In this document: positions 39,115 through 47,346 of the stretch, in pieces | Position numbering within the stretch: position 1 is the first letter of the stretch | Layout: each line of letters begins with the position of its first letter | NCBI RefSeq assembly: GCF_001267885.1 | Contig: NZ_CP012382.1 | Location: 1,054,001 to 1,118,000 of the forward strand | Source of the DNA: Streptomyces ambofaciens ATCC 23877 | GTDB lineage: Bacteria > Actinomycetota > Actinomycetes > Streptomycetales > Streptomycetaceae | Direction of reading: 5' to 3' | DNA: 64,000 bases | Made by a program: the position numbers and the translations under genes | Notes under the pieces: model-generated | Told to the model about the DNA's origin: nothing | Database searches by the model: none | Seen by the model: the letters and a program-made list of their open reading frames with translations, nothing else

Positions 39115-42100
39115 CTACCCGTCCTGGCCGACGGGTCCCGCACAGCGGTCCGGCCACCACGGTCCGTCGCCCACGCGGAAGCCCTTGGCCAGCGCCTCCT
39201 CGAGGTGCGCCCGGGCCTTCAGGTCGAGCCCGCTCAGTTCCTCCGACCCGTCCATGTAGGCGGTCGCGGTCCCGGGGAGCTCACGCAGCAGGACGACCGG
39301 GGGGCCGGCGGACGCGGCCCTCACCCCCAGCACCCGGAAAGCGGTCCCGGGCACGAAGACGATCTCCTCGTACGCATCCGTGGAGCCGCCCGGCCGGTCG
39401 AGCAGTTGCCGGACCTTGCGTCCGGTGACGGACCAGATCGCGTAGCGCACGGGGGCCCCGGCGGGGAGCGCCGAGGATCCGGCGAGGGCGCTGACCGGGG
39501 CGGGGTCGTGCAGCAGCGCGCCCACCGCGGGTCCGGGACCGTCGGCGCCCCCGCCGCGCACGGCCACTCCCCGGTACGAGGGCAGGCGGCGCAGCGCGGA
39601 GGCCAGACACCCGGCGTAGGGCAGCAGGCGCCCCTCGCCCGAGCACAGGTCCCTGATCACCTCGCCATGGTGCAGCGGCCCTTCCTCCGCGGTGAGATAG
39701 GCGTGTGCGGCGACGAGATCGGTCCGCGCCGCCTCCAGTTCGTGGCCGCGCAGGGCGGGCATCCGGGTGAGCACCCGGGAGACCGCGGCGGCGTGTCCCT
39801 CCCAGGCACCGCCGGCGGCCTCCCGGAACGCGGCACGCTCGGTGGCCCCGCTGACATGACCGGGCACGAACGGCAGGGCGGCACGGGGCGCGGCCGACGC
39901 TCCACCGACCCGCCCCTGCGGCGCCGGCCGCGCCTCGGCCCGCCCGGTCCCGTGGCCGTCCCGCTCCGGCCCGGCCCCGTCCACGGCGACGCGCCCCGCC
40001 CGACCGCCGACTCCGCCTCCTCCTCCGCCGACGGCACCGTCATCGCGAGCACCGACGGCTCCCTGTCCCCCACCACCGGCGGCACCGTCCTCCCCTTCAC
40101 CGACGGCACCTTCTCCCGTTGCACCGGCGGCTTCACCTCCGCTGCCGCCGAGCGCACCGTCCACCCGAGCACCGACGGTTTCACCCCCTCCTCGACCGAC
40201 AGCACCTACTCCTCCTCCGCCGACGGTTCCCTCTCCCCCACCACCGACAGCACCGTCATCCCGGCCTCCGCCGGACCGGTCACCCCCACCACCGACGGCA
40301 CCGTCACCCCGACCACCGTCAGCACCGGTGCGCGGTCCACGTACGGCACCGTCACCCCGACCGCCGACGGCAGCGGCGCGTGCCCCGGCAGAAGGGGCAG
40401 CAGCCGGCCGGGCTCTCAGGGCACCCACGGCCTCCGCACCGTCCGGCGGTTCGACGGACGCGGAAGCCCTCTGCCCACTCCCGTCACCGGCCCCGACCCG
40501 TGGGGAGTCGGGTGTCGGGACGGGCCCGTCACCCCGAGCGGACACCGGCCGCACGGGGCCCCCGGCACCCTTGACCGGCCGGCTCGGGGCGTCCCCGTCC
40601 GTGCGGGGCCCGGCGGCCGCGGGACGGCCGACGCCGCCGCTCGCTCGGGCGTCCTCACCGCTCCGGGGGCCGCCGGGGCGCGCGTCGGGCGCGGTCCGGG
40701 CGGCCGACGGGGCGACGGCCGAGCCGGACCCGTGGGCCGGCCCCCCGGACGGCGGTGCCGGGCCGGGCTCCGCAGCCGCGGCCGGCCGACCGGTCGTCCC
40801 GCCGGGGCGCGGGCGCCCGGCGGTGACGTAGCGGATGCTCGGTATGCCGTGTTCGGCGGCCAGGCGGCGCAGGCCGACGTCGCCCGCCGGGAGTCTGCCG
40901 CGCACCAGCAGGGTGGTGCGTGCGCGGAGGTCCGTCCCGAGGCCGTACAGCAGTCGGGACAGGGCGGGCAGCAGGGAGTCGTCCAACGGCTGTCCCGGCA
41001 TGCCCAGTTCGATGGCGCACGCCTCCGGGTCGACGGCCGGTCCGAGCGGCCCGGGGCGGGGGCCGTCCGATGCCCACAGGGCGAGACCGGCCCGGGTCAC
41101 GGTCGCCTGCCAGCGGTCCGTCAGCCGTACCGTCCCTCGGTCGCTGCCGCCGAGCAGCCAGTCGGGCGGGCGGACCTCCGTCGGCCTGGGTACGGGGGCC
41201 CGCCCCCGCGAGTCGACCGGCCCGCAGACCACCGAGGTCACGAACGGCCGCCAGGTGGGCTTCCCGTCCCGGCCGACCAGCGTGGGACGGGGAGGCGTAC
41301 CGGGCGGTGCGTGGTCGTCGAGCAGGGGCGGGCCGGTGAGCACCTCCACCTCGGTCCCCAGCAGGTCGGCGACCGACTGCCCGAGCCGCAGCAGGTCACG
41401 CCGGCCGCCGGGCGCCAGCCGGGCACGGGCGCGCTCCGCCCGCGGCAACCCCGCGAGCACGGCGGCGACCTCGTCCGCGGCGACGTCCTCCGCCTGCGGG
41501 GCACCGACCAGTACCGTGAGGCGCTCGAAGTCGACGGGCATGGAGAAGCACAGGTCGTCGGGGGCGGGCCGGGGCGCCCCGGCCGGGCGGACGACCACAC
41601 CCGCCGGGACGCGGTCCACCACGCAGCCACCGGCCGTGCACGTCGGCACCCCGGTCAGCGCCTTCTCCCAGGCGGGTGCCGGTGCACGCCCGCCCGCCCT
41701 GCGAGGCTCCGCGCCGGGCGCGAAGCGCCACCACGCACAGCCGGGGCGGGAGTCGTCGTGAACGAAGAGCGTGCCGCCCGGCGTGATCAGCACGGCCCCG
41801 TCCGGAGCCGTCACCTCCATCTCCCAGGCGTCGGCGATCCTGCGGGCGACGCAGGGCCGGCCCGGCCGGTCGTCGCCCGCACCGGACATCACGAGCCGGA
41901 CCCGGTCGGTGCCCCGGGCGCGCAAGGAGTCCAGCAGCGCGCCGAGCCGTGCCCAGTGGTCGGCGTCGGGGCTCCCTCCCCCGGCGGAGCCCACGATCAC
42001 CGTGACGACGTCCGGCTCCCGCCCGACGGCGCCCGCCACCTCGGCGACCACGTCGAGGGGGAACGAGTCGTCCTCGACGGAGCGCACGAGCAGCACCCCG

Positions 42101-42243
42101 TCGACGTCCTCGACCGGGGGGCCGCCCGGGCCCCGGTCACCGGCGCCGTTCGCGCCGCCGGCCTGCGGCGCCGTGCCGCGGCGCCCCGTAGCTGAGCCGG
42201 ACCTGCGGCCCCGGCCCGGCAGCACGGACGACCAGCGGCTCAC
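39115..42243 (-). CDS. Large protein with C-terminal ADP-ribosyltransferase-like domain, T7SS accessory
   Basis: A 1042-aa protein starting at GTG (42241-42243), overlapping the upstream stop by 4 nt. Residues 1-470 form a globular region (VDGVLLVRSVEDDSFPLDVV near the start) of unknown function. Residues about 470-780 are Pro/Gly-rich low complexity. The C-terminal ~230 residues resemble an R-S-E class ADP-ribosyltransferase: Arg891 (SYRGVAVR), Ser938 (YAIWSVTGRK) and Glu960 in AYEEIVFVPGTAFRVL, which parallels the E-V-L-I-P-P strand of ART enzymes. The residue two before the catalytic Glu is Tyr958 rather than Glu or Gln, so activity is uncertain. There is no signal peptide, so export would have to be through the T7SS. 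It may be an effector or an inactive scaffold. Confidence 0.8.
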   Translation of the reverse strand: MSRWSSVLPGRGRRSGSATGRRGTAPQAGGANGAGDRGPGGPPVEDVDGVLLVRSVEDDSFPLDVVAEVAGAVGREPDVVTVIVGSAGGGSPDADHWARLGALLDSLRARGTDRVRLVMSGAGDDRPGRPCVARRIADAWEMEVTAPDGAVLITPGGTLFVHDDSRPGCAWWRFAPGAEPRRAGGRAPAPAWEKALTGVPTCTAGGCVVDRVPAGVVVRPAGAPRPAPDDLCFSMPVDFERLTVLVGAPQAEDVAADEVAAVLAGLPRAERARARLAPGGRRDLLRLGQSVADLLGTEVEVLTGPPLLDDHAPPGTPPRPTLVGRDGKPTWRPFVTSVVCGPVDSRGRAPVPRPTEVRPPDWLLGGSDRGTVRLTDRWQATVTRAGLALWASDGPRPGPLGPAVDPEACAIELGMPGQPLDDSLLPALSRLLYGLGTDLRARTTLLVRGRLPAGDVGLRRLAAEHGIPSIRYVTAGRPRPGGTTGRPAAAAEPGPAPPSGGPAHGSGSAVAPSAARTAPDARPGGPRSGEDARASGGVGRPAAAGPRTDGDAPSRPVKGAGGPVRPVSARGDGPVPTPDSPRVGAGDGSGQRASASVEPPDGAEAVGALRARPAAAPSAGARAAAVGGRGDGAVRGPRTGADGGRGDGAVGGGGDRSGGGRDDGAVGGGGEGTVGGGGVGAVGRGGGETVGARVDGALGGSGGEAAGATGEGAVGEGEDGAAGGGGQGAVGARDDGAVGGGGGGVGGRAGRVAVDGAGPERDGHGTGRAEARPAPQGRVGGASAAPRAALPFVPGHVSGATERAAFREAAGGAWEGHAAAVSRVLTRMPALRGHELEAARTDLVAAHAYLTAEEGPLHHGEVIRDLCSGEGRLLPYAGCLASALRRLPSYRGVAVRGGGADGPGPAVGALLHDPAPVSALAGSSALPAGAPVRYAIWSVTGRKVRQLLDRPGGSTDAYEEIVFVPGTAFRVLGVRAASAGPPVVLLRELPGTATAYMDGSEELSGLDLKARAHLEEALAKGFRVGDGPWWPDRCAGPVGQDG
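40000..40400 (-). repeat. Imperfect short tandem repeats inside the ART-like gene
   Basis: Irregular units of about 27-36 bp encode Gly-rich strings of the type DGAVGGGGE (residues about 615-745). The opposite strand reads as Thr/Ser-rich TDGTVTPTT-type repeats, but the flanking conserved domains show that minus is the coding strand. Confidence 0.65.
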
Positions 42244-42893
42244 GCGTCCGTCCCCCGGACCGGGTGCACGGCCTCGGTCAGTATCCGCGCGCCGCGGTTC
42301 ATGGCGGCGGAGGGCCTCTCCGGCGCACCGCCCCGGACGGCGGCGCGCACGGCGCCGGGGTCCAGCAGCATGCTCACCGCGGCCGTGGGATTCAGGTACA
42401 GCACGTGCCCGGCGGGGACACGCGACACGAGGTCGTCCGCCCCGACGAGTTCGAAGGAGAAGCTCCCCGCCGCGCGCAGGAACACCGACGAGGTGAACAG
42501 CGGCACCACCGGCGTCCCGTCCGGCGCCGCCGCACTCAGCGGCCCACCGCCGGGCGCCGTCAGCACGGCCACCTCACGCCCCACCAGCGCGGCCGGCACC
42601 GCCTCGCCGGGGCCGTATCCGGTCGACGCGAGCTGGACGGCGCGGTCCACCTCGTCCTCGGGTTCGGGCCAGCCGAGCGCGCGCGGGGACGGCCGGTATG
42701 CGGGGTTGTCCTCCCACTCGACGATCTCGCCGTCGGGGCCGGACCGCCACCGGCCGGTCATGGCCCACTCCGGGGGCCGCCCCGCGCCGGCCCACATCGG
42801 GTCGACCACCCCGAGCCAGTGCTCCGGAGCGAGGCGGCCCGCCTCACGGATGTCGTCCGGAACGGGCACGAGTGCCTCGTCCCGCCGGCTCAT
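42240..42893 (-). CDS. Type VII secretion system-associated SseB-like protein
   Basis: A 217-aa protein of the Streptomyces family usually annotated as T7SS-associated. Recognisable segments are APEHWLGVVDPMW, WRSGPDGEIVEWEDNPAYRP, SPRALGWPEPEDEVDRAVQL and an SseB-like core (APDGTPVVPLFTSSVFLRAA, then VPAGHVLYLNP). There is no signal peptide or membrane helix. The ATG at 42891-42893 overlaps the SorC stop (ATGA) and its own stop overlaps the next GTG (GTGA), so the three genes are translationally coupled. A chaperone or scaffold role for the co-encoded ART-like protein is possible but not shown. Confidence 0.85.
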   Translation of the reverse strand: MSRRDEALVPVPDDIREAGRLAPEHWLGVVDPMWAGAGRPPEWAMTGRWRSGPDGEIVEWEDNPAYRPSPRALGWPEPEDEVDRAVQLASTGYGPGEAVPAALVGREVAVLTAPGGGPLSAAAPDGTPVVPLFTSSVFLRAAGSFSFELVGADDLVSRVPAGHVLYLNPTAAVSMLLDPGAVRAAVRGGAPERPSAAMNRGARILTEAVHPVRGTDA

Positions 42894-43933
42894 CGCGGTC
42901 CTCGTTCGGTGGTACGGGACGAGGGCGCGGTCCGGGTCGTGCCGTCCGGGTCGTCGTTCCACAGGAGGCGTCGCGCGGTCGCGGCGTCCGTGACGACGCC
43001 GGTGAGCAGCCCGGACCTCAGTACGGCGCGGACCGCGCCGGTGCCGTGCCCACCGCCCGTGACACCGATCAGCTCCTCGACGCCCCGGAGGTCGGCGGCG
43101 CCGACGGCGATCGTGCGGGCGGTCAGCTCGGTGGGGACGAAGCGGCCCGCGGCGTCCAGCACATGGCCGGCCACCTCCGCGCACGCCGCCGACCGCCGCA
43201 GCGCCTCCCGCTCCCGCTCGGACAGGGCGCCGTACACCGTGGAGTGCGGGGCGTCCCAGGCGCCGATGCCGACGACGGCCTTGGTGACCCTGCCGATCCG
43301 CTCCAGCGTCTCGGCGGTGGCGGGCTGGCTGCGCAGGACGGCGGCCGTGGCCGCGTCGGGCAGGAGGAACGGGGTGTGCAGGGGAAACGCCCTCCCCCCG
43401 CCCACCGCGGCGGTACGCCGCACCGCGGCGATCGCGGCGTCCTGGGCGAGGTCCCGCCCGTGCACCCCGGTCAGCTGGACCACGTCGCAGAGCGGCAGCC
43501 GGGTCACCGCCTCGCTCATGGCGTCCACGGCGTGGCTGCCGTCCAGCCCGAGGACGTCGCCGTCCTCGGCGATCTCCGCGATCAGCCGGGCGGCCGCCGT
43601 GCCGAGCCAGCGGGCGCTGTGGCGCGGGTCGGCGGAGGACGCCGTGCCACCGTGCGTCAGGTCGACAACGATGCCGTGCCGCAGGCCGAACCGTTCGGTC
43701 AGCGCCCGTCCGAGGGGGACGTCGAGCTCGGCCGGCACACTGATGTCGATCCGCACGATGTCGTGGGCCACGGCCGCGTCGAGGAGGCGGGCCACCTTGA
43801 ACCGGCTGATGCCGAACTCCTTGGCGATCTCCACCTTCGGCCGCTGCTCCAGGTAGAAGCGCCGGGCGACGGCGGCGGCCAGGAGCGTGTCGACCGGCGC
43901 GGGTAACGCCACCGTGTCAGTCGGTTCGGCCAT
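42890..43933 (-). CDS. SorC/DeoR-family transcriptional regulator
   Basis: A 347-aa regulator with an N-terminal helix-turn-helix (RPKVEIAKEFGISRFKVARL) and a C-terminal phosphosugar-binding domain of the SorC type (RFGLRHGIVVDL; VVQLTGVHG; VVGIGAWDAPHSTVYGALSE; GVTGGGHG). SorC proteins sense phosphorylated sugars and often regulate the operon they head. Here the downstream genes, coupled by 4-nt overlaps, are T7SS accessory genes rather than sugar enzymes. The ATG at 43931-43933 was chosen for its purine-rich leader and family start. Confidence 0.9.
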   Translation of the reverse strand: MAEPTDTVALPAPVDTLLAAAVARRFYLEQRPKVEIAKEFGISRFKVARLLDAAVAHDIVRIDISVPAELDVPLGRALTERFGLRHGIVVDLTHGGTASSADPRHSARWLGTAAARLIAEIAEDGDVLGLDGSHAVDAMSEAVTRLPLCDVVQLTGVHGRDLAQDAAIAAVRRTAAVGGGRAFPLHTPFLLPDAATAAVLRSQPATAETLERIGRVTKAVVGIGAWDAPHSTVYGALSEREREALRRSAACAEVAGHVLDAAGRFVPTELTARTIAVGAADLRGVEELIGVTGGGHGTGAVRAVLRSGLLTGVVTDAATARRLLWNDDPDGTTRTAPSSRTTERGPR

Positions 43934-44206
43934 GCCGTCTCTCACGCTCTCCACCCTCGACAACCGCACTGTCTGCGCGGCAAGTTCATCCGTGCGAGAT
44001 GAGCGGGACATGACGGAGGGACGAAGCGGGAGTGACACATGGGGCCACAGTGACCACTGGGGCCAGGCTGGGCGGCCGATGATCCGGAACGTCCGGTGTG
44101 ACCTTGGATATACCTTTGGCGGGCGGATGTGCGTAGCTTGGCCCGCGGCGCTCGCTCACCATGCCGCGATGCCGGGTGTACGCCACATCGATCGTTCAGG
44201 AGACCT

Positions 44207-45907
44207 ATGCGCCCCCGGATAGCCTCTTTGCCGCCCGTCGCCCTGGCGGGCGGTGCGCTGACCGTCGGCATCGGCGGCCTCTACCTCGTCGGGCTGCTGC
44301 TCACCGGCGGTGAGATCGAGACGGGCACGACGGTGCGCGGGGTGGACATCGGGGGCCTGAGCCGCGAGGAGGCCGCCCGGAAGCTGGAGCGGCACCTGGT
44401 GGCGGACGGCCCGCGGGAGCTGGCCGTACAGGTCGGCGAGCGCAGGGGCGCGGTCGATCCGCGGCAGGCGGGGCTGGCCTTCGACATCCGGGAGACCCTG
44501 GACCGGGCGACGTCCACCGGCGCCGATCCGGTCGGCGTGATCGGCGGGCTGTTCCGCTCGGGCGGTGCCGTCGAACCGGTCGTGCGGACCGACGAGGACA
44601 GAGCCCGTGCCACGCTCGGGAAGCTGGCGAAGACGCTCGACACGCGGGTCCGCGACGGCGCCGTCTCCTTCGACGACGGCCGGGTCGAGCAGGTCGCCCC
44701 GCGCACCGGGTACGCGCTGGACGTGGACGCCGCGATCGGCGTGCTTCGCGCCCCCTTCCTGCGCGGCGCGGGGGACTCGGTCACGGTGCTGCCCGCACGT
44801 GAGACCGCGCCGAAGGTCACGGCGGAGGAGGTCCGGCGGGCGGTGCGCGGGTTCGCGCGGCCGGCGATGTCGGCACCCGTCACACTCACCGCGGGCGGCG
44901 AGCGGTTCACGATCACACCGGCCGTGCTGGGCGAGTACCTGAGCATGCGGCCGGACGACACCGGCAGACTCACGCCGAGACTCGACGGCAAGGGGCTGCG
45001 CGCCGCGCCGGTGGTGGCCGACGCGCTGAAGAACCTCCCCGCCACGCCCCGGAACGCCCGGCTCGGTCTGGAGGGCGACAGGGCCGTGGTGACCGCCGAC
45101 GCCAGGGCCGGCGTGGAGATCACCGACAAGGCTCTGGGCAAGGCCGTCCTGCCCCTGCTCACCAGGTCGGGCACCGCCCGCACCGGCGCGGTGACCGCAC
45201 GGCACACCCAGCCGGAGATCACCCGTGAGAACGCGGCGCGCCTGGGGCTGACCGAGAAGCTGTCCTCCTTCACCGTCCGTTTCGAACCGGCCGCCTACCG
45301 CACGACGAACGTCGGCCGGGCCGTGGACCTCATCAACGGCTCCCTCGTCATGCCGGACGAGACCTGGAGCTTCAACCGGACCGTCGGCGAGCGCACCGAG
45401 GCCAACGGTTTCGTCGACGGCGTCATGATCTACGACGACCAGTACACCAAGGCGCCCGGCGGCGGCGTCTCCGCCGTGGCCACCACGGTCTTCAACGCGA
45501 TGTTCTTCGCGGGCGTCAAGCCCGTCGAGTACGGCGCCCACTCCTTCTACATCGAGCGCTACCCCGAGGGCCGTGAGGCGACGGTCGCCTGGGGCAGCCT
45601 GGACCTGAAGTTCGCCAACGACTCCGGCAAGGCCCTCTACATCCAGGCCGAGTCCACCGACACCTCGCTGACCGTGAATTTCATCGGCACGAAGAAGTAC
45701 GACGAGATCACCTCGGTCAAGGGTCCGCGCACCGATGTGCGGGAACCGGAGACCAAGGTGAGCACCGACGAGCGGTGCGTGCCGCAGACCCCCCTCGAAG
45801 GCTTCGACGTCACCGTCGAGCGGGTCTTCCACGACGACGGGCGGGAAGTGCGACGCGAACCGTTCCGGACGCACTACTCACCCCGTGACGAGATCATCTG
45901 CGACTAG
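44207..45907 (+). CDS. VanW-family envelope protein with repeated peptidoglycan-binding-like domains
   Basis: A 566-aa protein with an N-terminal membrane helix (ALTVGIGGLYLVGLLLTGGE) and an extracytoplasmic body. Two or three YkuD-associated/PG_binding_4-like modules (VRGVDIGGLSREEAARKLER and similar) are followed by the VanW domain (TNVGRAVDLINGSLVMPDET; SFNRTVGERTEANGF; APGGGVSAVATTVFNAMFFA). VanW proteins occur in some vancomycin-resistance operons and widely in Gram-positives, but their reaction is unknown. The ATG at 44207 is preceded by AGGAG. It is divergent from the SorC regulator across 273 bp, and a link between them is unproven. Confidence 0.9.
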   Translation: MRPRIASLPPVALAGGALTVGIGGLYLVGLLLTGGEIETGTTVRGVDIGGLSREEAARKLERHLVADGPRELAVQVGERRGAVDPRQAGLAFDIRETLDRATSTGADPVGVIGGLFRSGGAVEPVVRTDEDRARATLGKLAKTLDTRVRDGAVSFDDGRVEQVAPRTGYALDVDAAIGVLRAPFLRGAGDSVTVLPARETAPKVTAEEVRRAVRGFARPAMSAPVTLTAGGERFTITPAVLGEYLSMRPDDTGRLTPRLDGKGLRAAPVVADALKNLPATPRNARLGLEGDRAVVTADARAGVEITDKALGKAVLPLLTRSGTARTGAVTARHTQPEITRENAARLGLTEKLSSFTVRFEPAAYRTTNVGRAVDLINGSLVMPDETWSFNRTVGERTEANGFVDGVMIYDDQYTKAPGGGVSAVATTVFNAMFFAGVKPVEYGAHSFYIERYPEGREATVAWGSLDLKFANDSGKALYIQAESTDTSLTVNFIGTKKYDEITSVKGPRTDVREPETKVSTDERCVPQTPLEGFDVTVERVFHDDGREVRREPFRTHYSPRDEIICD

Positions 45908-45928
45908 GGGAGGGCGCCTCACCCCTCG

Positions 45929-47198
45929 TCAGGCCCGGTCCCGATAGGCCCCGTCGAGCGCGGCCAGGGCCGCGTCGACGTCCGTGGTGCCGGCGAGGAG
46001 GGCCTCGATCTGGGCGAAGAGCGTCTGCTGGACGGCGGAGTTCGGCCAGCGCTGGTCCATGAAGGGGATGGTGGAGCCGGCCTTCTGCCGCTCCGCGACC
46101 TCCCTGATCGCGGGGTCGACGGTGAAGGAGTCGTTCGGGATCGCGGGCAGGGTGGCGCCGGAGCGGTTGTACAGGTTCTGTCCGCGGGCGGATCCCAGGA
46201 AGTCGATGAAGGCGAGCGCCTCCTTGCGGTGGGGAGTGCCGGGATCGAGGCCGTAGGCGGCCGAGACGGCACCCGGCATCCACGTGTCGTCGGGGTCGTC
46301 GCCGGCGGGCAGTGCGGTCATGCGCAGGGTCAGGCCGGGGGCGGCGGCGCGCAGCTGCGAGAGCACGCTCGCGACCTGGACGACCCCCACCGCCCGGCCC
46401 GTGGCCACCTGGTCGAGCGTCTCCTCGTACGTCGTGTCCAAGGGGTCGGCGTTGAAGCAGCCGCGCTCCTCCATCTCCAGGTGCTTGCTCAGCGCCGTAC
46501 GCCAGCCGGACCCGGCGAAGGTCTCCTTGCCGAGTTCCATGGTCCGGTCGAAGTCCGGTTCGTCGGCGTACACGGTCGTGGCGACCAGGGCGTAGGGGAT
46601 GAGCTGGGTGACCCAGGGGGTCGCGTTGCCCACGGCGAAGAGGACCTTGCCGTGGTCGCGTGCCCTGTCGCAGAGCGCCAGGAGTTCCGTCCAGGTCCGG
46701 GGCGGTGTCCCCCCCGATGTCGTCCAGTGCTCCCATCGAGAAGACCGCGCCGATGCCGCTGAACGTCACGGGCACCGCGAACGTGCCGCCGTCCACGTCG
46801 GTGACCGGTTTGACGCCCATGGGCATCGTGAGGTTGAAGCGGCGGAGGCTGAGGTTCTCCAGCAGGTCGTCGCGTTCCAGCGCGGTGACGGAGGCGGGAT
46901 TGCCGTTGCCGGGCCAGACGGTGAACACGTCGGGGCCCCTTCCGGCGCGGAGCTCGCCCGGCAGGTCCTGCTGAAGGGCGCCGGTGTCGGCGAAGTCGAC
47001 GGTGACGCGGGTGTCCGGGTGGAGGCGGTGGAACTCGGCGACGACGGCCTCCATCGCGGTCTTGTCGGTGACGCTCGCCTTGACGGACAGCTCGACCGGC
47101 TCGTCCTGGGGGTCACCGAAGGGGGCGCAGCCGGCCGTCGTGGTGGCCGAGAGGGCGAGGGCGAGGGTGAGGCCGAGCAGGTGCGAGGTGCGTGTCAC
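45929..47198 (-). pseudogene. Frameshifted extracellular solute-binding lipoprotein
   Basis: A family-1 sugar-binding protein split across two frames. The N-terminal part, from the GTG at 47198, has a lipoprotein signal (LALALSATTTAGC) and reads in frame to VFSMGALDDIGG. The C-terminal part continues in another frame as WTELLALCDRARDHGKVLFA and runs to the stop at 45929 (about 422 aa if repaired). The switch falls in a run of seven C at 46709-46715. Removing one base restores IGGTPPRTWTELLAL, exactly the family pattern. It is either a real inactivating insertion, phase-variable slippage or a sequencing error. It lies downstream of the GH3 gene on the same strand; no permease genes accompany it. 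Confidence 0.88.
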
Positions 47199-47346
47199 GG
47201 ACGGTCTCCGGGCGGGAAGGAGGGGCGAGGAGGGCTGGAGCACTGTGGCGGGGCGTCGGGACGGGGTCGCCGGACGGCGGTTCGTGGGACGGCCGTTCGA
47301 GAGGTGAGGATCCGCACGAACCGCCGGCGGCCGGGGCGCCCGGAGA

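Noticed and set aside
40119..40574. His/Arg-rich plus-strand frame in the repeats of the ART-like gene
   Set aside because: An artefact of the tandem repeats; the conserved ends on the minus strand define the coding frame.
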